A DNA stretch of 64,000 bases from positions 1,706,501 through 1,770,500 of the forward strand of contig NZ_AP023212.1 of the NCBI RefSeq assembly GCF_016593255.1, in the 5' to 3' direction. Every line of letters starts with the position of its first letter. The first letter of the stretch is position 1. Source of the DNA: Hydrogenimonas urashimensis. GTDB lineage: Bacteria > Campylobacterota > Campylobacteria > Campylobacterales > Hydrogenimonadaceae. The notes under the pieces are model-generated. The model worked only from the letters and a program-made list of their open reading frames with translations, had not been told where the DNA came from and ran no database searches. A program made the position numbers and the translations under genes. Shown piece after piece: positions 52,245 through 60,923 of the stretch.

Positions 52245-53097
52245 GACGATATTGGAAAAATACAGCATCGAAGTGGTCGTCAACCGAACGAAAATTTCGA
52301 GAAAAAATCTCGAAAAGCTGAGAGAGAAGAATTTCGAAGGATTGACACGGCCGCAGGCGTATGGGTTCGTGCGGATTCTTGAAAGAGAGTTCGGCGAAAA
52401 CTTCGACGATCTGAAAGCGGAGGTCGATGCATGGTTCAAAGACCTGCCTTCCAATCCCGAACCGATTTTCCTGAAAGAGGAGAAGATCGAGGAGGGCACA
52501 TCGAAAAAGTGGATTCTCCTTGGGCTCGTGATCGCCGTTTTGCTTCTGGGCGGATACGTTTTGAAAAAAGAGTTTCTCTCCCATCCCGACGAGAACCGGA
52601 CGGTTGAAAAAAAGAGCCTCCAAACACCCGCTGCGCCGGCATCCGCTGCCGATGTTCGGGCCCCCGTGCCGGTAGAGAAGAAGCAAGAGGCCGCGGCGGA
52701 AGCCTTCGTGCCGCCGGCGGAGGAAAACCCCGCGGCCACGGAACCTGCGGCGGCAGAAGAGAACGTGACGCAGGCAGCTGAGGAAACGGAGGAACAAGAA
52801 GCGTTCGTGCCGTTGGAAAATGTCGCCCTCACACCCGTGGTGAAACTCTGGTTCGGGACGATCGACCTCAAAACGAAAAAGAGAAGAGCCAAAGTGACGG
52901 CATCTCCCTACGAAATCGAATCGCGGGGGAAAAAACTGCTGGTGACGGGCCATGGACGGTTCGAGATCAGTGACGCGTTCGGCAATCTGTTCAAATTCAA
53001 CGATGCGAAAAAGCACTACTTTCTGATCGACGACGGCATGGTCAAAGAGATCTCCTCCGAGGAGTTCAGGCGTCTGAACGGAGGCAAAGGCTGGTGA
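52237..53097 (+). CDS. RodZ-like bitopic membrane protein
   Basis: A 286-residue protein with a small helical N-terminal domain (about 1-80; TRPQAYGFVRILEREFG resembles a helix-turn-helix). One transmembrane helix follows at about 90-108. A Pro/Ala/Glu-rich periplasmic linker spans about 120-190, and a C-terminal beta domain contains VKLWFGTIDLKTKKRR. This order matches RodZ, which links MreB to the wall machinery, but the homology is not certain. It is coupled to the next gene by a GTGA overlap. Confidence 0.6.
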   Translation: MLETILEKYSIEVVVNRTKISRKNLEKLREKNFEGLTRPQAYGFVRILEREFGENFDDLKAEVDAWFKDLPSNPEPIFLKEEKIEEGTSKKWILLGLVIAVLLLGGYVLKKEFLSHPDENRTVEKKSLQTPAAPASAADVRAPVPVEKKQEAAAEAFVPPAEENPAATEPAAAEENVTQAAEETEEQEAFVPLENVALTPVVKLWFGTIDLKTKKRRAKVTASPYEIESRGKKLLVTGHGRFEISDAFGNLFKFNDAKKHYFLIDDGMVKEISSEEFRRLNGGKGW

Positions 53098-53912
53098 AAA
53101 AGTTCTTTTTGATCGCACTGACGGCTCTGTGGCTTTTTGCCGATTCGGCAGTGGAGCGCGCGGCACTGCTTCTTGACGATGCGACTGTCCGCTCCCACAA
53201 ACGGCTCATCGCACTCCTTTTCGAGGACGATGGCCGCTTCCGGCACGGTTCGGGCTACGACATGGTGAAAATCGCGTCGGTTCTGAAAGAGAACGGCCTG
53301 CTTCATCTGAAGCTTCCGCGATTCGAAACCGTCGAACTCACTTTCGAAAGCGGGGCCGGGAATCCTCTTTTTTTCATGAAGGCGGTGGATGAGGTGCTTC
53401 GGAGTCTGGGCATGGCATCTTTTATGAGCCGCCATGCGCGTCTTGATGGCAACGGTTTTATCTGGCGCGTGGCTTTCAGGACCGATGCTGTTCCCGATCC
53501 GGTTCTGATGGCGAAACGGTTCGCGAAAAGAGGAGCGGAAGTGGTGGATATGCAGCGTCTTGAGGGCGGGCAGTGGCGCTATCGCATCGATATGAGCCGG
53601 GCCCGCATCGAGGCGGTCTTGGTACATGCGGGGGATATCAGGAAAATCGTCCGGCCTGTCCGCCCCGTCTGGGTCGATGTTTCGAAAATCAAAAATCTGA
53701 CGATCCAGGAACTTCCCGGCTCCCACTGGTATGCCGACGTGGTCGTTTATGATAAAATGCTGCGGATTTTATCGATAAAACAGAACGACACGAGAACCCG
53801 CTACGTGCGGCTGCGACTGCCGTCGGATGCGGCATACGTGAAGATAGGCGACCGATTCACGCTGGAGAATCTGCGCAGTGGCGTGAAACTGAGCGCCCGG
53901 GGTGAGAGATAG
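53094..53912 (+). CDS. Conserved periplasmic protein of unknown function
   Basis: A 272-residue protein with a GTG start and a signal peptide (MKKFFLIALTALWLFADS). The mature part is mixed alpha/beta with a C-terminal beta-rich segment (RYVRLRLPSDAAYVKIGDRF) that resembles flagella-assembly or SAF-type folds. I do not recognise a named family. Its pairing with the upstream membrane protein appears conserved in Campylobacter, as I recall, which suggests a joint envelope role. Confidence 0.7.
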   Translation: MKKFFLIALTALWLFADSAVERAALLLDDATVRSHKRLIALLFEDDGRFRHGSGYDMVKIASVLKENGLLHLKLPRFETVELTFESGAGNPLFFMKAVDEVLRSLGMASFMSRHARLDGNGFIWRVAFRTDAVPDPVLMAKRFAKRGAEVVDMQRLEGGQWRYRIDMSRARIEAVLVHAGDIRKIVRPVRPVWVDVSKIKNLTIQELPGSHWYADVVVYDKMLRILSIKQNDTRTRYVRLRLPSDAAYVKIGDRFTLENLRSGVKLSARGER

Positions 53913-53937
53913 GAGTCGAAAAAGGTAATGGAAAATC

Positions 53938-55155
53938 ATGTTTGACGAAATAGAGTTCGAAAAGCTCAAACGACTGCCGAAATATGTCTTTGCCGAAGTG
54001 AACGAGCTGAAGATGGCGGCGCGGCGCGCCGGCGAGGATGTGATCGATTTCAGCATGGGCAATCCCGACGGCCCCCCTTCGGAAAAGATTATCGAAAAAC
54101 TCATCGAATCGGCGAAGAAGCCGAAAACGCACGGCTATTCGGCGAGCAAAGGGATCTACAAGCTGCGGCTGGCCATCTGCAACTGGTACGAACGCCGCTA
54201 CGGGGTCGCGCTCGATCCCGAAACGGAAGCGGTGGCGACGATGGGAAGCAAAGAAGGATACGTCCATCTCGTCCAGGCGATCACCAATCCGGGGGATACG
54301 GCGGTGGTGCCCGATCCGACCTACCCGATCCACTCCTATGCCTTCATGCTGGCCGGGGGAGCGGTACGGAAGATGGAGCTGGTTTTCAACGAGCATTACG
54401 AAGTGGACGAGGATCTCTTTTTCATCAATCTCAAAAAAGCCCTGGTCGAATCGGTGCCGCGACCGAAATTCGTCGTGGTCAACTTTCCGCACAACCCGAC
54501 GACGGCGACGGTGATGCCGTCGTTTTACGAGCGGCTGGTGGATATGGCGAAACGGGAGCGGTTCTACATTATCAGCGACATCGCCTATGCCGATATCACC
54601 TTCGACGACTACGATACCCCGTCGATTCTGAGTGTGGAGGGTGCCAAAGATGTGGCGGTGGAGAGCTATACACTCTCCAAAAGCTACAATATGGCGGGAT
54701 GGCGAGTCGGCTTTGTCGTCGGCAATGCCAAAATGGTAGGGGCTTTGCAGAAGATCAAAAGCTGGCTCGACTACGGCATGTTCACCCCGGTTCAGGTGGC
54801 GGCGACCATCGCCATCAACGAACTCGGGGACGAAGTGCAGAATACGATCGAAAAGTATCGCAGACGGCGAGATGTGCTCTGTGACGCCTTCAACAAAGCG
54901 GGATGGCCCATCGAAAAACCGAGGGCCAGCATGTTCGTCTGGGCGAAAATCCCCAAAGAGGCACTGCATCTGGGCAGCCTGGAGTTTTCGAAGAAGCTGC
55001 TGACCGAAGCGAAAGTGGCGGTCAGCCCGGGCATCGGCTTCGGCGAATACGGCGATCAGTATGTCCGCATCGCTCTGATCGAAAACGAAAAACGCATCCG
55101 TCAGGCGGCACGCAACATCAAGCGATTTCTCAAAACGTTGAAGGAGGCCCGCTAG
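53938..55155 (+). CDS. alaC: Class I/II aminotransferase, AlaC type
   Basis: A 405-residue pyridoxal-phosphate enzyme. FSMGNPDGPP and THGYSASKGI near the N-terminus and the PLP-lysine motif SYTLSKSYNMAGWRVGF (Lys near residue 247) are close to E. coli AlaC (YfdZ), a glutamate-pyruvate aminotransferase. An LL-diaminopimelate or aspartate aminotransferase role is also possible given the neighbours hom and dapB. A five-codon frame (ATG 53928) overlaps the start and may affect initiation. Confidence 0.85.
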   Translation: MFDEIEFEKLKRLPKYVFAEVNELKMAARRAGEDVIDFSMGNPDGPPSEKIIEKLIESAKKPKTHGYSASKGIYKLRLAICNWYERRYGVALDPETEAVATMGSKEGYVHLVQAITNPGDTAVVPDPTYPIHSYAFMLAGGAVRKMELVFNEHYEVDEDLFFINLKKALVESVPRPKFVVVNFPHNPTTATVMPSFYERLVDMAKRERFYIISDIAYADITFDDYDTPSILSVEGAKDVAVESYTLSKSYNMAGWRVGFVVGNAKMVGALQKIKSWLDYGMFTPVQVAATIAINELGDEVQNTIEKYRRRRDVLCDAFNKAGWPIEKPRASMFVWAKIPKEALHLGSLEFSKKLLTEAKVAVSPGIGFGEYGDQYVRIALIENEKRIRQAARNIKRFLKTLKEAR

Positions 55156-55205
55156 AACGAACTTTTCGTTCAAACCGCACCGATGCGGCGGGTCCCGTTG
55201 CGTGT
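55155..55205 (+). terminator. Hairpins after the aminotransferase gene
   Basis: GAACGAA (55155-55161) / TTCGTTC (55165-55171) forms a 7-bp stem with a 3-nt loop at the stop codon. CCGCA / TGCGG a few bases later forms a second short stem. No T tract follows. Confidence 0.4.
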
Positions 55206-55337
55206 AAACCGAAAACCAAAAGTTAACAACTAAAAATTGTCAACCGCCGCACCGTTTCCTTACCGAATGGGAAAATTGTCTGCGTCAGAGGATGACCGGA
55301 ATTTTTAGTTGTCAACTTTCAGTTTTTAGTCAAAAGG
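55206..55337 (+). repeat. Heptad-repeat element H (inverted arms) before hom
   Basis: The left arm (55206-55245) has AAACCGA, AAACCAA, AAGTTAA, CAACTAA, AAATTGT. The right arm (55303-55337) has TTTTAGT, TGTCAAC, TTTCAGT, TTTTAGT, CAAAAGG. GTTAACAACTAAAA in the left arm is the inverse of TTTTAGTTGTCAAC in the right arm with one mismatch. The last unit supplies AAAAGG, the hom ribosome-binding site, as in element A before luxS. Confidence 0.82.
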
Positions 55338-55345
55338 CATTGAAA

Positions 55346-56608
55346 ATGGTACAAATAGGCATTATCGGAGTCGGCACGGTGGGTGCCAGTGTCGCGCAGA
55401 TTCTCGAAAACAACCGGGATATCATCTCGGCCCGGGCGGGAAAAGAGATCGTGGTCAAAAAGGGTGTGGTCAGAAATCTTTCACGCGCCAGGGATGTGAA
55501 CATTCCCCTCACGGACCGGGTCGAAGAGGTGCTGGAGGACCCTAAGATCGATATCGTCGTGGAACTGATGGGAGGGGTCGAAGAGCCCTACAGGGTGGTT
55601 CGAAAAGCTCTTGAGAACGGCAAGGCGGTGGTGACGGCCAACAAGGCGCTGCTGGCGTATCATCGTTACGAACTGCAGGAGGTGGCCCGCGACCTCCCTT
55701 TCGAATACGAAGCCAGCGTCGCCGGGGGCATCCCGATCATCAAAGCGCTTCGGGAGGGGCTCAGTGCCAACCATATCGAGTCGATCAAGGGCATCATCAA
55801 CGGCACGGCCAACTACATTCTGACCAAAATGATGACGGAAGGGGCCGATTTCGCTCCGACACTGAAAGAGGCCCAGGAACTAGGATACGCCGAGGCCGAC
55901 CCGACATTCGACATCGGCGGTTTCGATGCGGCGCACAAACTGCTGATTCTCGCGTCGATCGCCTACGGTATCGATGCGAAACCCGAAGATATTCTGATCG
56001 AGGGAATCGAGTCGGTCACACAGGAGGACATCGGATTCGCCAAGGAGTTCGGATATACCATCAAACTCCTGGGTATCGCCAAGAAGGTGGGCGAGTTCGT
56101 GGAGCTAAGGGTCCATCCCGCTCTCGTTCCCCAGCGGGAAATGATCGCCAAGGTCGAAGGTGTGATGAACGGTATCAGCGTCATAGGCGACAAAGTGGGC
56201 GAAACGATGTACTACGGTCCCGGTGCGGGCGGTGACGCCACGGCGAGCGCGGTCATCAGCGACATCATCGCCATCGCCCGCGGCGGCAAATCCTCCCCGA
56301 TGCTCGGGTTCAAACGGCCGCTGGAGAGCGGGTTGAAACTTCTTGCAAAAGAGGCTGTCGTCAGCAAGTACTACCTGCGCCTCGAGGTGGCCGACCGGCC
56401 GGGCGTACTCGCGAAGGTGAGCCAGGTGATGGGCGAGGAGAGAATATCCATCGAGACGATGCTTCAGCGACCCGGAAGCGGGGAATCGGCGTCCCTTCTT
56501 CTAGCGACGCATGCCTGCGAAGAGCGGGCGATGCAGGAGGCGCTCAAACGGCTTTTCGAGCTCGAAAGCGTCAAAGAGCGTCCCGTGATGATACGCATCG
56601 AAAACTGA
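55346..56608 (+). CDS. hom: Homoserine dehydrogenase
   Basis: A 420-residue enzyme reducing aspartate semialdehyde to homoserine for threonine and methionine synthesis. It has an N-terminal NAD(P) fold (GIIGVGTVGASVA, residues about 4-16), the catalytic-domain segment GGIPIIKALREGL and INGTANYILTKM, and a C-terminal ACT domain (about 340-420, RLEVADRPGVLAKVSQVMG) for feedback control. ATG 55346 is chosen because the family motif starts there and AAAAGG is 8 bases upstream. Frame codons before it come from element H. Confidence 0.96.
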   Translation: MVQIGIIGVGTVGASVAQILENNRDIISARAGKEIVVKKGVVRNLSRARDVNIPLTDRVEEVLEDPKIDIVVELMGGVEEPYRVVRKALENGKAVVTANKALLAYHRYELQEVARDLPFEYEASVAGGIPIIKALREGLSANHIESIKGIINGTANYILTKMMTEGADFAPTLKEAQELGYAEADPTFDIGGFDAAHKLLILASIAYGIDAKPEDILIEGIESVTQEDIGFAKEFGYTIKLLGIAKKVGEFVELRVHPALVPQREMIAKVEGVMNGISVIGDKVGETMYYGPGAGGDATASAVISDIIAIARGGKSSPMLGFKRPLESGLKLLAKEAVVSKYYLRLEVADRPGVLAKVSQVMGEERISIETMLQRPGSGESASLLLATHACEERAMQEALKRLFELESVKERPVMIRIEN

Positions 56609-56616
56609 CAAATAGG

Positions 56617-56658
56617 CTCAAAAAACGAAAACCAAAAAGCGAAAGTTCAGAAAAACGC
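56617..56658 (+). repeat. Heptad-repeat element I between hom and the molybdoenzyme gene
   Basis: Six 7-mers in one register: CTCAAAA, AACGAAA, ACCAAAA, AGCGAAA, GTTCAGA, AAAACGC. Only the A-type arm is present; no inverted arm is visible. Confidence 0.7.
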
Positions 56659-56670
56659 TCCATTTTTTAC

Positions 56671-56676
56671 TATAAT
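56671..56676 (+). promoter_or_regulatory. -10 box of the molybdoenzyme gene
   Basis: TATAAT preceded by a T run (56663-56668) lies 27 bases before the ATG at 56703. No -35 is evident. Element I lies directly upstream. Confidence 0.65.
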
Positions 56677-56702
56677 TGCCCTAACTCAAGAGCGGAGCCG
56701 GG

Positions 56703-58775
56703 ATGATGGATTATACGGAAATTGAAAGCGTCTGTACCTATTGCGGTGTCGGCTGCGATATTGTCGCCCAGGTTGATGGGAACAGGATAGAAAGAATCTA
56801 TGCCGAGAAAGATGGCTATGTCAGTCAGGGGAAGCTCTGCGTCAAAGGGAAGTACGGATTCGATTTCGTCCACGCGGGCGATCGACTAAAAGCCCCGCGT
56901 ATCTCCCGAAGATTCCTGGAAAAAAACCCTCACATCGAAGCGCGCGTGCGGAGCGCTTTGAAGAAGCTCGATGAGACCTGGTTCGAAACCGATCTTGAGA
57001 CCGCCGTGGAGGCGGCGGCCATGAAACTGACCGAAATACGGAAAGAGTACGGGGATGAAAGCTTCTGCGCCATCGGCGGGGCCCGCACCAGCTGCGAGAG
57101 CGCCTACCTGTTCCAGAAATTCTGCCGCGATTCGATGAACTCCCCCCACGTGGACAACTGTGCCCGGGTCTGCCACTCCCCCAGCCTCAAGGGGATGCGG
57201 GCCACGATCGGCGAGGGGGCGGCCACCAATCCCTACAACGATATCTACGAGAGCGAATTCATCCTGATCATCGGCTCCAACACCACCGAGGCGCATCCCA
57301 TCGTCGCCAACCGCATCATCGACGCCGCGCGGCTGCACGACAATGTGGCGGTGATCGACGTACGGGAGATCAAGATGATGAAATACGCCAAACACAGGGC
57401 GATCATCCCTCATGAAGCGAATCTGCTGGTTCTTAACATGATGGCGCGTGTCATCATCGAGGAGGAGCTCTACAACAGAAAGTTCGTCGAGACGCGGACG
57501 AGGGGTTTTGACGCCTTTCGGGAGGCGATCATGAACGATCCCTACGCCGATCCGCTCTTTTTCCGCTCCATCCCCGGATACGAACACCTCGCGACGAAGA
57601 TTCCCGTCATCGCCCGGGAGTACGCCCTGAAAAAATCGATGATCTTCTGGGGGTTGGGTGTCACCGAACACATCGACGGCAGTTACGCCGTCATGGCGAT
57701 CACCCACCTGGCGCTGCTGACAGGCAACATTGGCAAAACGGGCGCGGGTCTGATGCCGCTTCGGGGACAGAACAACGTCCAGGGGGCCTGTGACATGGGA
57801 TGCCTGCCCTACTACGCCCCCGATTACCAGCAGCCCGAAAAGGTGGGGCTGATGACTCCCCAGCTTGTCGACGCGATGCTGGAGGGAAAAATCAAGGCGC
57901 TGCTCAATATGGGCGAGGATATCGCCCACATCCACCCCAATCAGAACAAGATCGACCGGGCGCTGGGGGAACTCGATTTCATCATGGTGCAGGAGCTCTT
58001 CATGACCGAAATCGCCAAACGGGCCGACATCGTCGTCGGGGTCAAATCGGCCTACGAAAAAGAGGGCGTCTACGTCAACGCGATGCGGCGGCTCCATCTT
58101 TCGCAGCCGCTGGTCGAATCGGACCTTCCCGATGACTGGGAGGTCATAAAGATGCTCGACAACGCGATGGGAGGCGACTACGACTACAAAAGCAGCGAAG
58201 ATGTCTGGAACGAGGTGCGGGAGGTGGCGCACCGCCGTTTCAGCGGTGCCAGCTATCTGCGGTTGAGACGGCACCGCAAAAGGGGATTGCAGTGGCCTGT
58301 CTACATCGAAGATACGCCGGTGCTCCATCTGCTCGACTTCAGAACCGAGGACGGACTGGGACGGTACGTTTACCATCAGTACGAACCAAGAGGGATGGTC
58401 GAGGAGCTCGTCGAGTCGGGGGAGGTGAAAGAGGGTTTCTATCTGACGACGGGCCGGACGCTGCCACAGTACAACAATGCGGCCCAGAGCGGCCGCAGCG
58501 GGAAACTCAACGGCCGCTACGAAGAGGATATTTTGCTCGCATGCGAAGGGGATCGTGACCGTTTTCCGCAGACAGAGTACGTGGTGCTTCGAAGCCGTTA
58601 CGGAAAGAGCGCTCCGCTGCGGGTGAAATTCAGCGAAAAGATAGAGCCCGATACGCTTTTTGTCACGTTCCATCACGCCCGCTCCCGTATCAACTCCCTT
58701 TTTGGCGACGAGAGCGACGAGCTGATCCTCACAGCCGCCTTCAAATCGGTCAAGGTCGAGGTGCTTCCCGCATGA
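56703..58775 (+). CDS. Formate dehydrogenase-like molybdopterin oxidoreductase (cytoplasmic, Cys type)
   Basis: A 690-residue molybdo/tungsto-enzyme without signal peptide. One N-terminal [4Fe-4S] site uses C11, C14, C18 and C46. The active-site region VDNCARVCHSPS places Cys157 where FdhF has selenocysteine. TGNIGKTGAGLMPLRGQNNVQGACDMG and a C-terminal molybdopterin-dinucleotide domain (about 560-690) follow. Formate oxidation or CO2 reduction is likely by similarity, but no electron-transfer subunit gene adjoins, so the partner is unknown. It is coupled to yraN by ATGA. ATG 56706 is an alternative start. Confidence 0.82.
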   Translation: MMDYTEIESVCTYCGVGCDIVAQVDGNRIERIYAEKDGYVSQGKLCVKGKYGFDFVHAGDRLKAPRISRRFLEKNPHIEARVRSALKKLDETWFETDLETAVEAAAMKLTEIRKEYGDESFCAIGGARTSCESAYLFQKFCRDSMNSPHVDNCARVCHSPSLKGMRATIGEGAATNPYNDIYESEFILIIGSNTTEAHPIVANRIIDAARLHDNVAVIDVREIKMMKYAKHRAIIPHEANLLVLNMMARVIIEEELYNRKFVETRTRGFDAFREAIMNDPYADPLFFRSIPGYEHLATKIPVIAREYALKKSMIFWGLGVTEHIDGSYAVMAITHLALLTGNIGKTGAGLMPLRGQNNVQGACDMGCLPYYAPDYQQPEKVGLMTPQLVDAMLEGKIKALLNMGEDIAHIHPNQNKIDRALGELDFIMVQELFMTEIAKRADIVVGVKSAYEKEGVYVNAMRRLHLSQPLVESDLPDDWEVIKMLDNAMGGDYDYKSSEDVWNEVREVAHRRFSGASYLRLRRHRKRGLQWPVYIEDTPVLHLLDFRTEDGLGRYVYHQYEPRGMVEELVESGEVKEGFYLTTGRTLPQYNNAAQSGRSGKLNGRYEEDILLACEGDRDRFPQTEYVVLRSRYGKSAPLRVKFSEKIEPDTLFVTFHHARSRINSLFGDESDELILTAAFKSVKVEVLPA

Positions 58776-59098
58776 GCCGGGCGGTCGGAAACCGGGCCGA
58801 GACGATCGCTACCGAATTTCTGATGCGGCAGGGGTGCCGTATCGTCGACCGCAATGTCTATTCGCGGTTCGGGGAGATCGACATCGTGGCGGAAAAGGCC
58901 GGCGTACTCCGTTTCGTGGAAGTCAAGAGCGGCACGACCTTCGAGCCGATCTACAACATCACACCCGCCAAACTCGGCAGGCTGATACGCTCCATCGAAG
59001 CCTACCTCAAAAAAAACCGTCTCGACCTGCCCTTTCAGCTGGATGCGGTGATCGTCAGGGGCACGGCCTGCGAATGGGTGGAGAATATAACGATTTAA
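58772..59098 (+). CDS. yraN: YraN family (UPF0102) endonuclease-like protein
   Basis: A 108-residue protein of the UPF0102 family with a restriction-endonuclease-like core: GNRAETIATEFLMRQG, YSRFGEIDIVAE and RFVEVKSG (E-x-D and E-x-K type metal residues). A nuclease role in DNA processing is suspected from the fold; function is not established. It overlaps the upstream stop by four bases. Confidence 0.88.
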   Translation: MSRAVGNRAETIATEFLMRQGCRIVDRNVYSRFGEIDIVAEKAGVLRFVEVKSGTTFEPIYNITPAKLGRLIRSIEAYLKKNRLDLPFQLDAVIVRGTACEWVENITI

Positions 59099-59133
59099 TC
59101 TCCGATAACAAATTTTTTTAAAGATTTAACCGG

Positions 59134-59139
59134 TATAAT
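59134..59139 (+). promoter_or_regulatory. -10 box of trxA
   Basis: TATAAT lies 33 bases before the trxA ATG, preceded by an A/T-rich stretch with a run of seven T (59114-59120). Confidence 0.7.
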
Positions 59140-59171
59140 CAGTCCACAAACTTTCTCAAGGAGAACCTGAT

Positions 59172-59492
59172 ATGGGTAAATATATCGAGCTTAACAGCGG
59201 AAATTTCGACGAAACGGTGAAAGAGGGTGTGACACTGGTCGATTTCTGGGCACCCTGGTGCGGACCGTGCCGAATGATCGCACCGGTCATCGAAGAGCTG
59301 GCCGAAGAGTACGAAGGAAAAGCGAAAATCGCGAAAGTGAATACGGACGAAGAGCAGGATCTGGCGATCAAATTCGGTATCCGCTCTATTCCGAGCATCC
59401 TGTTTTTCAAGGATGGTCAGGTTGTCGATCAGATGGTCGGTGCCGCTTCCAAGCAGGCATTCGCCGAAAAACTCGACGCACTTCTGAAATAA
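59172..59492 (+). CDS. trxA: Thioredoxin 1
   Basis: A 106-residue thioredoxin with active site WCGPC (Cys30, Cys33), the preceding DFWAPW and the cis-Pro region IRSIPSILFF. It is the general cytoplasmic disulfide reductant. AAGGAGA precedes the ATG. trxB lies 470 bases downstream in the same direction. Confidence 0.97.
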   Translation: MGKYIELNSGNFDETVKEGVTLVDFWAPWCGPCRMIAPVIEELAEEYEGKAKIAKVNTDEEQDLAIKFGIRSIPSILFFKDGQVVDQMVGAASKQAFAEKLDALLK

Positions 59493-59505
59493 TTTCGCAC
59501 CGCAG

Positions 59506-59967
59506 ATGAAACGGGAGAGGAGAAGGTCCCTTTTCTCCTTCTCCTATGTCTTCGCCTCCTTTTTCGGGGCGGCGATGATCGCTCTCGCTTTCGGCTATTT
59601 CAACTACAAATACTCCCAATACAAATTTATCAATTTCAAAGAGACGATACTCTATACTAAATCCAAACTCTTCGAACCGAAAAAAGAACGCTATATCGTC
59701 GTGATTTACAGTTCGCACATGGGGGATATCGACAGGGCGCTGGCGCCTTTGAAAAGGAAGAACAGTGTATTGGCGATCGATCTCTATCAGCAGCGCAGAG
59801 AGAGTGAACCCGGTGTTGTCTACCTGACGGCGGGAACGAACACCCTGCTGAAAATCATCCACCGATTCCATATCCGGGAAGTACCGAGCTACTTCATGAT
59901 CGAAAAGCAGAACGAAAAGGGCCTTTACAAACAGGCAAGCAAGATTTATCTACTGGAGGTACAATGA
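59506..59967 (+). CDS. Membrane-anchored protein between trxA and trxB, unknown function
   Basis: A 153-residue protein with a basic N-terminus, one transmembrane helix (about 13-32) and a globular domain with strand-helix pattern ([20 protein letters not shown], then [13 protein letters not shown]). The final segment with a Pro after VREVP-type sequence resembles a thioredoxin fold, but no CxxC is present, so it cannot be a thiol oxidoreductase. It overlaps trxB by four bases. Confidence 0.7.
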   Translation: MKRERRRSLFSFSYVFASFFGAAMIALAFGYFNYKYSQYKFINFKETILYTKSKLFEPKKERYIVVIYSSHMGDIDRALAPLKRKNSVLAIDLYQQRRESEPGVVYLTAGTNTLLKIIHRFHIREVPSYFMIEKQNEKGLYKQASKIYLLEVQ

Positions 59968-60923
59968 TGTTGGATCTGGCGATAGTCGGCGGAGGGCCTG
60001 CGGGTCTTACCGCCGGTCTCTATGCGACCCGCGGTGGTCTCGAAAATGTCGTGATGTACGAAAAGGGGATGCCCGGCGGGGCGATCACCCAAAGCAGCGA
60101 GGTCGAAAACTACCCGGGCATCACCGAGGTGGTGACGGGAATGGAGCTAATGCAGGATTGGCCCAAACAGTGCATGCGTTTTGGTCTCAAGCACGAGATG
60201 GCCGAGGTCTCCCGTGTGAGCCGGCCCCAGGGACGCTGCTTCACCATCGAATTGAGCGACGGGACATCGGTGAGCGCCAAGAGCGTCATCGTCTGCACGG
60301 GAAGCACGCCCCGGCGCGCGGGTTTTAAGGGCGAGAACGAGTTTTTCGGCCGGGGAGTCAGTACCTGCGCCACCTGCGATGGCTTTTTCTACAGAGAAAA
60401 AGAGGTCGCCGTCATCGGCGGCGGGGATACCGCGCTGGAAGAGGCGCTCTACCTGGCCAACATATGCTCCAAAGTCTACCTGGTGCATCGGCGTGACGAG
60501 TTTCGTGCCGCCCCCTCGACCGTACGCCGCGTTCTTGAAAACGAAAAGATCGTTCCAATCCTCAAGGCCGTGCCCGAAGAGGTCTATGGTGACGCGATGG
60601 GTGTTCAGGGACTGAGAGTCAAAAAGAAAGAGAGCGGCGAAATCGTCGACATCCCCGTGCCGGGTGTTTTCGTGTTCGTCGGCAACGATGTCAACAATCA
60701 GGTGCTCAAACAGGCCGACGGCTCTTTTCTCTGCGACGTGAACGAATGGGGCGAAGTCGTGGTCGATCTGGCGATGAGAACGAGCGAAGAAGGGCTTTTC
60801 GCCGCGGGCGACGTGCGCATGATGGCCCCCAAGCAGGTGGTCTGCGCCGCGGGTGACGGAGCCAATGCGGCGATCGGCGCGATCGCCTATGTCGAATATC
60901 TACATCGGGAGAACTTATGCTAA
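59964..60923 (+). CDS. trxB: Thioredoxin reductase
   Basis: A 319-residue FAD/NADPH flavoprotein. It has an N-terminal [17 protein letters not shown], the redox pair CATC (about residues 134-137) followed by DGFF, the NADPH motif [12 protein letters not shown], and a C-terminal FAD segment FAAGDV. It re-reduces thioredoxin. It overlaps dapB by 7 bases. Confidence 0.95.
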   Translation: MMLDLAIVGGGPAGLTAGLYATRGGLENVVMYEKGMPGGAITQSSEVENYPGITEVVTGMELMQDWPKQCMRFGLKHEMAEVSRVSRPQGRCFTIELSDGTSVSAKSVIVCTGSTPRRAGFKGENEFFGRGVSTCATCDGFFYREKEVAVIGGGDTALEEALYLANICSKVYLVHRRDEFRAAPSTVRRVLENEKIVPILKAVPEEVYGDAMGVQGLRVKKKESGEIVDIPVPGVFVFVGNDVNNQVLKQADGSFLCDVNEWGEVVVDLAMRTSEEGLFAAGDVRMMAPKQVVCAAGDGANAAIGAIAYVEYLHRENLC

